A DNA stretch of 64,000 nucleotides, from NCBI GenBank assembly GCA_902362375.1, contig CABIVS010000008.1, positions 80,696 through 144,695 on the forward strand. Direction: 5' to 3'. This stretch comes from Bacteroidaceae bacterium (GTDB lineage: Bacteria; Bacteroidota; Bacteroidia; Bacteroidales; Bacteroidaceae). A program made the position numbers and the translations under genes. Below the pieces are notes generated by a model. The model searched no databases. It was not told the origin of the DNA and saw nothing but the letters and a program-made list of their open reading frames with translations. Of the stretch, positions 8,732-16,372 are shown one piece after another. Positions within the stretch are counted from its first letter, which is position 1. Each line of letters opens with the position of its first letter.

Positions 8732-8779
8732 TAAAATCAGTTTATTGTCTGCATCTAAAATCTGTTTGTTTTCTGCATC
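8732..8779. repeat. 24-bp direct repeat, two units
   Basis: Two adjacent 24-mers (8732-8755 and 8756-8779) sharing 21 of 24 positions, both ending TCTGCATC on the plus strand. They sit in the spacer between the DUF2148 gene and aguA. Confidence 0.7.
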
Positions 8780-8789
8780 AATGTGACTG

Positions 8790-9332
8790 TTATACATTGG
8801 TTTCCTGCTTCGGTTTCCGGTCAAAGAACGGATTCTTGGAGGATGCGCTTACGGGGATTGCCATTACCATCTTGCAGTCTTTCAGCCAGTTCAGGCGTTG
8901 TGCTGCCAATCCGGCGGAGAACATGACGCGTGTGTCTACGCGTAAATCGGCTGCCGTGGCGCACGCGGAACCTATTGCGATACCTACATCTATGCTGTTC
9001 AATGCGCAGGGAACTCCATCAGTACGTCCGGCACAGGTGGTAAATCCGCAATGGCCGCAATTCAAGCCCTGTGTCTGCTCGCGCGTTCCTATTAATACAA
9101 CACATTCGGCACTTAGGATGTTGTCGGCATCACGAAGGAAGAATTTCATTCCGTGTTCTTCTACCATAGCTATCATAGTGTCCGATAATTGCTTAATCTC
9201 TTCATCAGTGATTAGGGCCACTTCAATAATATCGATTCCTTTTCCCTTGGGAGCAGTGCGTGCAGCCGTCATCATCTGGCGGGCTACCTGCAATATATGC
9301 TCGTGACGAGTGTCTCTTTCGTTCAGCATCAT
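8790..9332 (-). CDS. DUF2148 ferredoxin-like domain protein
   Basis: A 180-residue (or 179, from the second Met) cytosolic protein. A cysteine cluster NCGHCGFTTCAGR followed by VPCALNSIDVG matches the DUF2148 family, predicted to hold an iron-sulfur cluster. The C-terminal part has a glycine-rich AIGSACATAADLRVD stretch. The function is unknown. It is the first gene of a same-strand run with aguA and aguB, separated by 83 bp, so it may share the transcript. A role in polyamine metabolism is not supported by anything in the protein itself. Confidence 0.8.
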   Translation of the reverse strand: MMLNERDTRHEHILQVARQMMTAARTAPKGKGIDIIEVALITDEEIKQLSDTMIAMVEEHGMKFFLRDADNILSAECVVLIGTREQTQGLNCGHCGFTTCAGRTDGVPCALNSIDVGIAIGSACATAADLRVDTRVMFSAGLAAQRLNWLKDCKMVMAIPVSASSKNPFFDRKPKQETNV

Positions 9333-9357
9333 AACTTTCTTGAATTAATTAGTAAGG

Positions 9358-9365
9358 CAAAGATA
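9358..9365 (-). promoter_or_regulatory. -7 box upstream of the DUF2148-aguA-aguB run (TATCTTTG)
   Basis: Exact TAnnTTTG match on the minus strand, 26 bp before the start codon at 9332. Confidence 0.55.
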
Positions 9366-9451
9366 AATGAAAATTGGCAAAATCACACTAGATGATGAAA
9401 TAAATAGGGGCTATCATTTGAGTCTGATATGAAAAAACTTTCGTATCGGGC

Positions 9452-9483
9452 TTTGTGTTATTGGGTGGAAAAGGCTATCTTTG
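9452..9483 (+). promoter_or_regulatory. Full Bacteroides promoter upstream of the remnant and fetAB
   Basis: TTTG at 9452-9455, a 20-bp spacer, and TATCTTTG at 9476-9483. This fits the whole consensus TTTG-N19-21-TAnnTTTG. Next genes: the truncated ORF at 9513 and then fetA at 9659. Confidence 0.7.
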
Positions 9484-9512
9484 TATTTGTCAACTTATAA
9501 AGTTATGAGTAT

Positions 9513-9620
9513 ATGAGTAATAAAATTTATCCTATCGGCATACAGAACTTCGAGAAAATCCGCAAAGGAGGTTATTGTTATATAGATAAGACTGCTTGGA
9601 TACTCAAATGTTTAAGATGA
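9513..9620 (+). pseudogene. Truncated N-terminus of an AAA-ATPase/DUF1703-type protein
   Basis: The 35-codon frame MSNKIYPIGIQNFEKIRKGG...YIDKTAWIL is the recognisable start of the large AAA-ATPase-like/PD-(D/E)XK proteins abundant in Bacteroidota (normally over 500 residues). It stops after KCLR. The rest of the gene is missing, and a tiny 13-codon frame (9617-9658) fills the 38 bp before fetA. A consensus promoter lies 30 bp upstream, so the transcript may now drive fetAB. Confidence 0.75.
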
Positions 9621-9658
9621 CAGAACAATTTTGGCAAGATTTTCAAGAGAACAAATAG

Positions 9659-10279
9659 ATGTTACATATTAATAATGCCTGTATTGCTTTTGGTACGGAA
9701 GTGCTTTTCTCCGGTTTCAATATGAAGCTGGAAAGGGGAGAAACGGCTTGCATTGTCGGTCAATCCGGTTGTGGAAAGACTTCGTTGCTGAATGCGGTAA
9801 TGGGGTTTGTGCCTTTGAAAGAAGGATCTATACAGGTAGGGGAAACATTGCTTGATATATCGACTATCGATAGTGTCCGCAGACAGATTGCATGGATTCC
9901 TCAAGAATTAGCGCTACCTTTTGAATGGGTCAAAGAGATGGTGGCTCTCCCGTTCGGACTGAAAGTGAATCGTTCTGTACCTTTTTCAGAAGAAAGACTT
10001 TTCACTTGTTTCGATGAATTGGGGCTGGAACACGAATTATATACAAAGAGAGTGAATGAAGTATCGGGTGGTCAACGCCAACGTATTATGCTGGCTGTGG
10101 CTGCAATGCTCAACAAACCTCTCATTATCATAGATGAACCGACTTCTGCTTTAGATGCCGGATCGACCGGTAAAGTCCTGTCTTTTTTCCGGAGACAGGC
10201 AGAAAAGGGAACAGCTGTGTTAGCCGTATCACATGATAATGACTTTGCTTTGGGCTGCCATTATTTAATAGAACTGTAA
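9659..10279 (+). CDS. fetA: ABC transporter ATPase, FetA type
   Basis: ATP-binding subunit of the FetAB (YbbL/YbbM) exporter, linked in E. coli to iron export and resistance to oxidative stress. The 206 residues carry Walker A GQSGCGKT (34-41), the signature VSGGQRQR (135-142), Walker B LIIIDE (155-160) with the D-loop SALD, and the switch His in VSHDND. The next gene is the matching membrane subunit. The ATG follows the stop of a 13-codon frame directly. The substrate in Bacteroides is untested. Confidence 0.85.
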   Translation: MLHINNACIAFGTEVLFSGFNMKLERGETACIVGQSGCGKTSLLNAVMGFVPLKEGSIQVGETLLDISTIDSVRRQIAWIPQELALPFEWVKEMVALPFGLKVNRSVPFSEERLFTCFDELGLEHELYTKRVNEVSGGQRQRIMLAVAAMLNKPLIIIDEPTSALDAGSTGKVLSFFRRQAEKGTAVLAVSHDNDFALGCHYLIEL

Positions 10280-10326
10280 TTAATTGAACTGTAACGCAAA
10301 TCGGATAGAATTGTTAAGAATAAATT

Positions 10327-11121
10327 GTGGGAACGATTGATATATCATATTATAATCTCTTTATAGGGTTACTATTGCTTGCCATTCCGTTTTTTTACCT
10401 TTGGAAATTTAAAACGGGACTGCTGAAACCTGCCGTGATTGGTACACTACGGATGATTATCCAGCTGTTCTTTATCGGCATGTATCTGAAATATCTCTTT
10501 TTATGGAACAATCCCTGGATCAACTTCCTTTGGGTGATAATTATGGTATTCGTGGCCGGGCAGACCGCATTGGTACGCACCCAGTTGAAACGTAGTGTTT
10601 TATTAATCCCTATTACGGTAGGATTTCTTTGTAGCGTTGTATTGGTAGGCATCTATTTTATCGGTATTGTTCTCCAGCTGGATAATATATTTAGCGCTCA
10701 ATACTTTATTCCAATATTCGGAATTCTGATGGGTAATATGCTGTCGAGCAATGTAATAGCCTTGAATACTTATTATAGCGGATTGAAACGTGAACAGCAA
10801 CTATATCGGTATTTATTGGGAAACGGAGCGACAAGGCAGGAAGCACAGGCTCCATTTATCCGGCAGGCCATCATTAAATCGTTTAGTCCCCTGATTGCGA
10901 ACATTGCCGTGATGGGACTGGTAGCTCTTCCGGGCACGATGATCGGACAAATTCTGGGAGGAAGCAGCCCGAATGTCGCTATCAAGTATCAGATGATGAT
11001 TATGGTGATTACTTTCACAGCATCTATGCTATCGCTGATGATTACTATTTCATTGGCTTCACGTCGATCTTTTGATGCATACGGAAAGCTGCTGGAGATA
11101 ACAAAAGAACCCAGGAAATGA
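10327..11121 (+). CDS. fetB: ABC exporter permease, FetB/UPF0014 family
   Basis: A 264-residue membrane protein with about seven predicted helices and the UPF0014 features: AVIGTLRMIIQLFFIG near residue 37, PIFGILMGNMLSSNVIALN in the middle, and ALPGTMIGQILGGSSP in the C-terminal half. It is the permease partner of the ATPase 47 bp upstream. The start is a GTG at 10327, because no ATG precedes the first helix. The stop overlaps the start of the next small gene (ATGA), suggesting a three-gene operon. Confidence 0.85.
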   Translation: MGTIDISYYNLFIGLLLLAIPFFYLWKFKTGLLKPAVIGTLRMIIQLFFIGMYLKYLFLWNNPWINFLWVIIMVFVAGQTALVRTQLKRSVLLIPITVGFLCSVVLVGIYFIGIVLQLDNIFSAQYFIPIFGILMGNMLSSNVIALNTYYSGLKREQQLYRYLLGNGATRQEAQAPFIRQAIIKSFSPLIANIAVMGLVALPGTMIGQILGGSSPNVAIKYQMMIMVITFTASMLSLMITISLASRRSFDAYGKLLEITKEPRK

Positions 11122-11414
11122 CTGTTATTGACCAGATATTCCATAAAGTAGCTGAAATAGCTATTCCACACTTCTTTATAACAGTGGATTTTTCAGCATC
11201 CGGCACAGAAATGCCGGAACATATCGAAGCTTTCTTGCAGGAAAAATACGAAGCAATTCTTCGTGGAGCCAGTGGACGTAAATTTATCTATAAGGAAGGA
11301 GAGTGGCGGCTTATTTTCACTTTCTTCCCTACGGACAGAGTCGTAGACGAACGGTATGCACTGAAAAACAAGGTACAAATGATAAATAAGGTGCAAATGA
11401 AAAGCAAAAGCTAA
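11118..11414 (+). CDS. Small protein of unknown function, coupled to fetB
   Basis: A 98-residue soluble protein whose ATG overlaps the fetB stop by four bases. It starts MTVIDQIFHKVAEIAIPHFF, has a possible alpha/beta core up to about residue 80 (FIYKEGEWRLIFTFFPTDRVVDERY), and ends in a Lys-rich tail containing two KVQM repeats. No family is recognised. Coupling to fetB is the only functional hint. Confidence 0.65.
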   Translation: MTVIDQIFHKVAEIAIPHFFITVDFSASGTEMPEHIEAFLQEKYEAILRGASGRKFIYKEGEWRLIFTFFPTDRVVDERYALKNKVQMINKVQMKSKS

Positions 11415-11432
11415 CCGGTTTTAGCGTTTTTG

Positions 11433-11855
11433 TTATTTGCCTTTCAACATTCCCCATAAGCAGCGAAGCTGCACGAATTGCTCTCCGGGTTGCACATAAC
11501 CACCTTCAAACATCTTTTCCGTTACTTGAAATTTGGAGAGGTGATGGCGTATATACTTCTCTACATCAGGCGATTGTTTCTTGACGAATGACAGCAAATC
11601 AACCTTCCCGTCTTTGCGAATGAGCACCTTAGCTTTGATTGTGCGAAAACCGTACTCTTTGCAGTGTTTGGTTTCTACTTTATCAATCCAGAAGATAGCG
11701 GTAGCTTTGACCGTATCTGCTGCACAATTTTCGATACTGTCAATCTTTGCAGCCTTGGCTACGGACATTTCGATACTATCACTTTTCTTGGGCTGGCAAG
11801 AAACCATCATAACTAGTAGGAACAGTAAAGTCAAATTTGTTTTCATCGTATTCAT
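11433..11855 (-). CDS. Small lipoprotein, possibly DUF4891
   Basis: A 140-residue protein with a signal peptide ending in MMVSCQ, where the Cys would be lipidated, so it is expected in the periplasm or on the outer membrane. The mature part ends with a motif-rich region (KDGKVDLLSFVKKQSPDVEKY, then EPGEQ-like QPGEQFVQLRCL) reminiscent of DUF4891 proteins. I am not certain of the family. A second ATG three codons in (MKTNLTLL) is the likelier start. Convergent with the small gene after fetB. Confidence 0.75.
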   Translation of the reverse strand: MNTMKTNLTLLFLLVMMVSCQPKKSDSIEMSVAKAAKIDSIENCAADTVKATAIFWIDKVETKHCKEYGFRTIKAKVLIRKDGKVDLLSFVKKQSPDVEKYIRHHLSKFQVTEKMFEGGYVQPGEQFVQLRCLWGMLKGK

Positions 11856-11969
11856 TATTTAGATGAAGTAAAAGTACAGAATTTCAATAAATAACGGAAG
11901 TTTTAGGCGAAAAATTATAATTAGTTTTTATTCCGGAACCGGTTTTTATCCGAATTTATCCGATGAAAA

Positions 11970-12015
11970 CAGGCAAAAGGCAAAAAGAATATAAACTCTT
12001 TTTGCCTTTTGCCTA
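11970..12015. terminator. Terminator after the ECF sigma gene
   Basis: Long hairpin of A/G-rich and T/C-rich arms (AGGCAAAAGGCAAAAAGA / TCTTTTTGCCTTTTGCCT) with a short loop. It lies about 50 bp past the sigma factor stop and may act in both directions. Confidence 0.75.
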
Positions 12016-12067
12016 TTGATAAAACTGAAAAATGAAATTAACTGTTTAATCTGAAAATAGTTACGGT

Positions 12068-12571
12068 TTAGCGGAAGTCTTTCAGTTCTTCCTGTAATTT
12101 CTGACGGGTAAAGAAGATCCGGCTTTTTACAGTACCCAACGGAAGATTTAGTTTTTCTGCTATTTCACGGTATTTGAATCCGGAAACGTGCATGGCGAAC
12201 GGAACCCTGTATTCTTTCGGAAGAGCATTGACTACACGGTGCATCTCTTTCAGGTCGTATGTCCTTTCAGTACTTTCAAACCCTGCATCTTGCGGCAAAT
12301 TAAGATGATAGAGATTGTCAGTCTTGTCGACAAATGTCTGGTCGCGAACTACCTTACGATAATTGTTGATAAAGATATTGCGCATGATGGTATACATCCA
12401 TCCTTTGAAATTTGTATCGGGTGTATATTTATCTTCATTATCTAATGCTTTCAATGAGGTTTCCTGCAACAAATCGTTTGCTTCTTCGCGGTCTGTTGTC
12501 AGTTTGTATGCGAAACGTAGTAATTCTTCCTGAACTCCTACCAAATCTTTTCTGAAGCTTAAACTTTTCAT
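12068..12571 (-). CDS. ECF-type RNA polymerase sigma factor
   Basis: A 167-residue sigma factor with only regions 2 and 4. Region 2 (about 10-80) includes RFAYKLTTDREEANDLLQET and FKGWMYTIMRNIFINNYRK. Region 4 (about 110-160) includes LPKEYRVPFAMHVSGFKYREIAEKL and GTVKSRIFFTRQKL, a helix-turn-helix. It resembles the EcfO-like sigma factors of Bacteroides that control envelope and stress genes. No anti-sigma gene is adjacent, which is unusual for the class. It is followed by its own terminator. Confidence 0.93.
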   Translation of the reverse strand: MKSLSFRKDLVGVQEELLRFAYKLTTDREEANDLLQETSLKALDNEDKYTPDTNFKGWMYTIMRNIFINNYRKVVRDQTFVDKTDNLYHLNLPQDAGFESTERTYDLKEMHRVVNALPKEYRVPFAMHVSGFKYREIAEKLNLPLGTVKSRIFFTRQKLQEELKDFR

Positions 12572-12820
12572 ATGTGTTGTTTTTAAAATGTGAGTATTCG
12601 TTGTAAAAATTTTGATGATGCAAGTTTAAGATATTTTGTCGACCTTGGTAGGGGGGAATCAGACGTAATTTAGGGGAATTTCTATCAACAGATAGTTTTT
12701 AGGTCCTTTTTGATAGTTTCTGGGTGGTATTTTATATCTTTTACGGTGGTCTCAAAAAATGGATAACGATAAATTCTCTAAAAAACGATCACTTAGTATA
12801 TTAATTCCTATTTTATTTAT

Positions 12821-12828
12821 TATCTTTG
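12821..12828 (+). promoter_or_regulatory. -7 box upstream of the Nif3 gene (TATCTTTG)
   Basis: Exact TAnnTTTG match, 21 bp before the ATG at 12850, which supports that start over a longer frame beginning at 12826. Confidence 0.6.
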
Positions 12829-12849
12829 CAACCAAATTTTCTACTAATA

Positions 12850-13944
12850 ATGAAAATTAAGGAAATAGTAAGCGCCCTTGAACGATTCGCGCCTCTGCCA
12901 TTGCAAGACGGATTTGATAATGCCGGCCTGCAAATCGGATTGACAGAAGCGGAAGCAACAGGGGCTTTGTTGTGTCTTGACGTTACCGAAGCTGTGTTGG
13001 ATGAAGCTATCGCGTTAGGGTATAATCTCGTTATATCGCATCATCCGCTCATTTTCAAAGGCTATAAATCTATCACGGGCAAAGATTACGTGGAACGCTG
13101 TATGCTGAAAGCAATAAAGAATGATATTGTAATCTATTCAGCACACACTAATCTTGATAATGCACAGGGTGGAGTCAATTATAAGATAGCAGAGAAAATA
13201 GGGTTGAAGAATCTGAAAGTGCTCGAACCGAAAGAGAACAGTCTGATTAAGCTGGTGACTTTCGTGCCTGATGCACAAGCCGATAGTGTACGTGAAGCAC
13301 TGTTTGCAGCCGGATGCGGAAATATAGGCAACTATGATTCATGCAGTTACAATCTGAAAGGAGAGGGAACTTTCCGGGCAAAAGAGGGAACGCATCCTTT
13401 CTGTGGAACAATCGGTGAGCTACATCATGAAAATGAAGTAAGGATTGAAACCGTTCTTCCTATATATAAGAAAGCGGAAGTTATAAAGGCTTTATTGTCT
13501 GCACATCCTTATGAGGAACCGGCATTCGACTTGTATCCGTTGCAGAATAACTGGTCGCAAGCAGGTTCGGGAATTGTAGGTGAATTGGATGAATCGGAAA
13601 CGGAACTCGAGTTTCTGAAACGTATCAAGAAAATCTTCGAAGTGGGTTGTGTACGTCATAACAAACTGACAGGGAGAGAAATACAGAAGGTTGCCTTATG
13701 TGGTGGTGCTGGAGCTTTCCTGCTTCCACAGGCAATTCGGACGGGTGCGGATGTCTTTATTACGGGAGAAATCAAATATCATGATTATTTCGGCCACGAG
13801 GGTGATATTCTGATGGCAGAGATTGGTCATTACGAAAGCGAACAATATACAAAAGAAATTTTTTATTCCATAATCCGGGATTTATTTCCTAATTTTGCAC
13901 TCCAATTGAGTAAAATAAATACGAATCCCATAAAATATTTATAA
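12850..13944 (+). CDS. Nif3-like dinuclear metal hexameric protein
   Basis: Nif3/YbgI/YqfO family, 364 residues from ATG 12850. Metal ligands expected of the family are visible: ISHHPLIFKG, SAHTNLD, and EIGHYESE near the end. The long central part (about 130-240, with PYEEPAFDLY) is the PII-like insert found in YqfO-type members. The biochemical role is debated (GTP cyclohydrolase I type 2 annotations are weakly founded). The next gene, a zinc-ribbon coiled-coil protein, starts 5 bp downstream, a pairing often seen in bacteria. Confidence 0.93.
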   Translation: MKIKEIVSALERFAPLPLQDGFDNAGLQIGLTEAEATGALLCLDVTEAVLDEAIALGYNLVISHHPLIFKGYKSITGKDYVERCMLKAIKNDIVIYSAHTNLDNAQGGVNYKIAEKIGLKNLKVLEPKENSLIKLVTFVPDAQADSVREALFAAGCGNIGNYDSCSYNLKGEGTFRAKEGTHPFCGTIGELHHENEVRIETVLPIYKKAEVIKALLSAHPYEEPAFDLYPLQNNWSQAGSGIVGELDESETELEFLKRIKKIFEVGCVRHNKLTGREIQKVALCGGAGAFLLPQAIRTGADVFITGEIKYHDYFGHEGDILMAEIGHYESEQYTKEIFYSIIRDLFPNFALQLSKINTNPIKYL

Positions 13945-13949
13945 GTAAA

Positions 13950-14780
13950 ATGGCTAGAGAAGCAAAAAAAGATCCGAATGAGTTGACGGTAGAACAGAAA
14001 CTGAAGACACTGTTCCAACTGCAAACGATGTTGTCTAAGATTGATGAAATCAAGACATTGAGAGGTGAACTTCCGTTGGAAGTGCAAGACCTTGAAGATG
14101 AAATTGCTGGTTTGAGTACCCGTATCGACAAGATCAAAGCTGAAGTGGATGAACTGAAATCTGCTATTGCCGGCAAGAGAGTAGAAATCGAAACAGCAAA
14201 GGCTTCAGTAGAAAAATATAAGTCACAACAAGACAATGTTCGCAATAACCGTGAATATGACTTCTTGACGAAAGAAATCGAATTCCAGACATTGGAAATT
14301 GAACTTTGCGAAAAGAGAATCAAGGAATATTCTGCTGATAAAGAAGAAAAAGAGGCTGAAGTAACGAAGAACGATCAGATTCTTAACGAAAGACTGAAAG
14401 ACCTTGAGCAGAAGAAGAGCGAACTGGATGAAATTATCTCTGAAACCAAACAGGAAGAAGAGAAATTGAGAGACAAAGCTAAAGATTTGGAAACTAAGAT
14501 CGAACCGCGTCTATTGCAGTCGTTCAAACGTATCCGTAAGAACTCTCGCAATGGATTGGGTATTGTATACGTACAGCGTGATGCTTGTGGTGGTTGCTTT
14601 AACAAGATTCCGCCCCAGAGACAACTGGATATCCGTTCTCGTAAGAAAGTAATCGTTTGCGAATATTGTGGACGTATTATGATTGACCCGGAATTGGCTG
14701 GCGTACAAATCGAACACAAGGTGGAAGAAGCTCCGGTAGCTACTACCAAAAGAGCTATCAGAAGAAAAACTGCTGAATAA
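13950..14780 (+). CDS. Coiled-coil zinc-ribbon protein (DUF164/zf-RING_7)
   Basis: A 276-residue protein. Residues about 15-185 are nearly all coiled coil, and a C-terminal four-cysteine zinc ribbon follows (ACGGCFNKIPP...VCEYCGR). This is the architecture of the DUF164 family, implicated as nucleic-acid-binding or scaffold proteins without a settled role. A basic tail (TTKRAIRRKTAE) ends the protein. It is co-transcribed with the Nif3 gene. Confidence 0.9.
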   Translation: MAREAKKDPNELTVEQKLKTLFQLQTMLSKIDEIKTLRGELPLEVQDLEDEIAGLSTRIDKIKAEVDELKSAIAGKRVEIETAKASVEKYKSQQDNVRNNREYDFLTKEIEFQTLEIELCEKRIKEYSADKEEKEAEVTKNDQILNERLKDLEQKKSELDEIISETKQEEEKLRDKAKDLETKIEPRLLQSFKRIRKNSRNGLGIVYVQRDACGGCFNKIPPQRQLDIRSRKKVIVCEYCGRIMIDPELAGVQIEHKVEEAPVATTKRAIRRKTAE

Positions 14781-14823
14781 GGAAAGCAGTGAAGTAAGTA
14801 AAGTTACTTTTTGATATATAGTA

Positions 14824-14853
14824 AGCCCTGCAGCAATGCAGGGCTTTTTTTTG
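14824..14853 (+). terminator. Terminator of the Nif3-zinc ribbon operon
   Basis: Perfect arms AGCCCTGC / GCAGGGCT around AGCAAT, followed by eight T. Confidence 0.93.
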
Positions 14854-14941
14854 TTTTAGCAAGTGCTTGTATAAAAAAGAATCGATAAACAAACTTACCC
14901 TTTAGTTGTTATCTTTTCATTTCATAAAAACCTGAACTGAT

Positions 14942-16339
14942 ATGAATATACGAGTGTGGGGCACATCGCTCCTTATGTTTCTTTCAACTGTGACCGCGGT
15001 TGGACAGACCGCAAACCGTTATTTGAAAGCTCCGCTTCCTCAAGATTGGGAAGAGAGCGGGGAAGTGTTTCAACAGATACTTCCGGTGGATGACCATTGG
15101 TGGAAGTCATTCCAAGATACCAAACTGGATTCTTTGATAGCTTTGGCAGTAGATCGTAATTACTCCGTTGCCATGGCAATCAACCGTATAGCTGCCGCTC
15201 GTGCCAATCTTTGGATAGAACGCAGTAACTTCTTTCCTTCCATCGGATTGAATGCAGGATGGACCCGTCAGGAAACCAGTGGAAATACGAGTTCACTGCC
15301 CCAAACAACCGATCATTATTATGATGCTTCGTTAAGCATGAGCTGGGAGCTTGATATTTTCGGTAGTATTCGGAAACGGGTAAAAGCGCAGAAAGAGAAT
15401 TTTGCTGCCAGCAAGGAAGAATACACAGGAGTCATGGTCTCGTTAGCTGCAGAAGTAGCCTCGGCTTATATCAATCTAAGGGAGTTGCAACAAGAACTTG
15501 AAGTGGTAAAGAAAAACAGTGCTTCGCAGGAAGAAGTCCTGAAAATCACGGAAGTACGCTATAACACCGGGCTGGTTGCTAAACTCGATGTGGCACAGGC
15601 CAAGTCTGTATTATATAGCACAAAAGCCTCCATTCCCCAGCTGGAAGCGGGTATCAATCAGTATATTACAACATTGGCTGTCTTATTGGGAATGTATCCC
15701 CAGGACATTCGTCCTGTTCTTGAATCCAGTGGCACATTGCCCGATTATATGGAGCCTATCGGAGTGGGAATGCCTGTCGATTTATTGCTGCGACGGCCTG
15801 ATGTACGAAGTGCGGAATTGAGCGTAAATGCACAGGCAGCATTGCTCGGAGCTTCGAAAGCGGATTGGCTGCCGAAAGTTTTCTTGAAAGGTTCATTTGG
15901 ATATGCCGCCCGTGACCTGAAGGATCTCACCAAAAGTAAAAGTATGACTTATGAAATTGCTCCGTCATTGAACTGGACTATTTTCAATGGAGGACAGCTG
16001 GTGAATGCAACACGGCTGGCAAAAGCACAACTGGATGAAGCGATCAACCAGTTTAATCAGACGGTTTTAACTGCCGTACAGGAAACGGACAATGCTATGA
16101 ATTCCTATCGGAATTCAATCAAACAGATTGTAGCCCTGCGGGAAGTGCGCAATCAAGGTATTGAGACATTGAAACTTTCACTGGAACTTTATAAACAGGG
16201 ACTTTCGCCTTTCCAAAACGTACTTGATGCACAACGTTCTCTGTTATCTTATGAGAATCAGCTGGTACAGGCACAAGGTAGTTCGCTTTTGCAACTGATA
16301 GCCCTCTACAAGGCTTTAGGGGGTGGTTGGAGAGAATAA
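14942..16339 (+). CDS. Outer-membrane efflux channel (TolC/OprM family)
   Basis: The outer-membrane component of a tripartite efflux pump, 465 residues. It has a signal peptide (cleavage near VGQT) but no lipobox cysteine, unlike many NodT/OprM proteins. Two OEP repeats are seen, with hallmark segments DHWWKSFQDTKLDSLI, NLWIERSNFFPSIGLNAGW, LLLRRPDVRSAELSVNA and LLSYENQLVQAQ. It is the first gene of the operon, ahead of the adaptor and the pump, whereas many Bacteroides RND operons put the channel last. Confidence 0.92.
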   Translation: MNIRVWGTSLLMFLSTVTAVGQTANRYLKAPLPQDWEESGEVFQQILPVDDHWWKSFQDTKLDSLIALAVDRNYSVAMAINRIAAARANLWIERSNFFPSIGLNAGWTRQETSGNTSSLPQTTDHYYDASLSMSWELDIFGSIRKRVKAQKENFAASKEEYTGVMVSLAAEVASAYINLRELQQELEVVKKNSASQEEVLKITEVRYNTGLVAKLDVAQAKSVLYSTKASIPQLEAGINQYITTLAVLLGMYPQDIRPVLESSGTLPDYMEPIGVGMPVDLLLRRPDVRSAELSVNAQAALLGASKADWLPKVFLKGSFGYAARDLKDLTKSKSMTYEIAPSLNWTIFNGGQLVNATRLAKAQLDEAINQFNQTVLTAVQETDNAMNSYRNSIKQIVALREVRNQGIETLKLSLELYKQGLSPFQNVLDAQRSLLSYENQLVQAQGSSLLQLIALYKALGGGWRE

Positions 16340-16372
16340 AAATCAATCTATAAAATATATAACCTAACAGAT

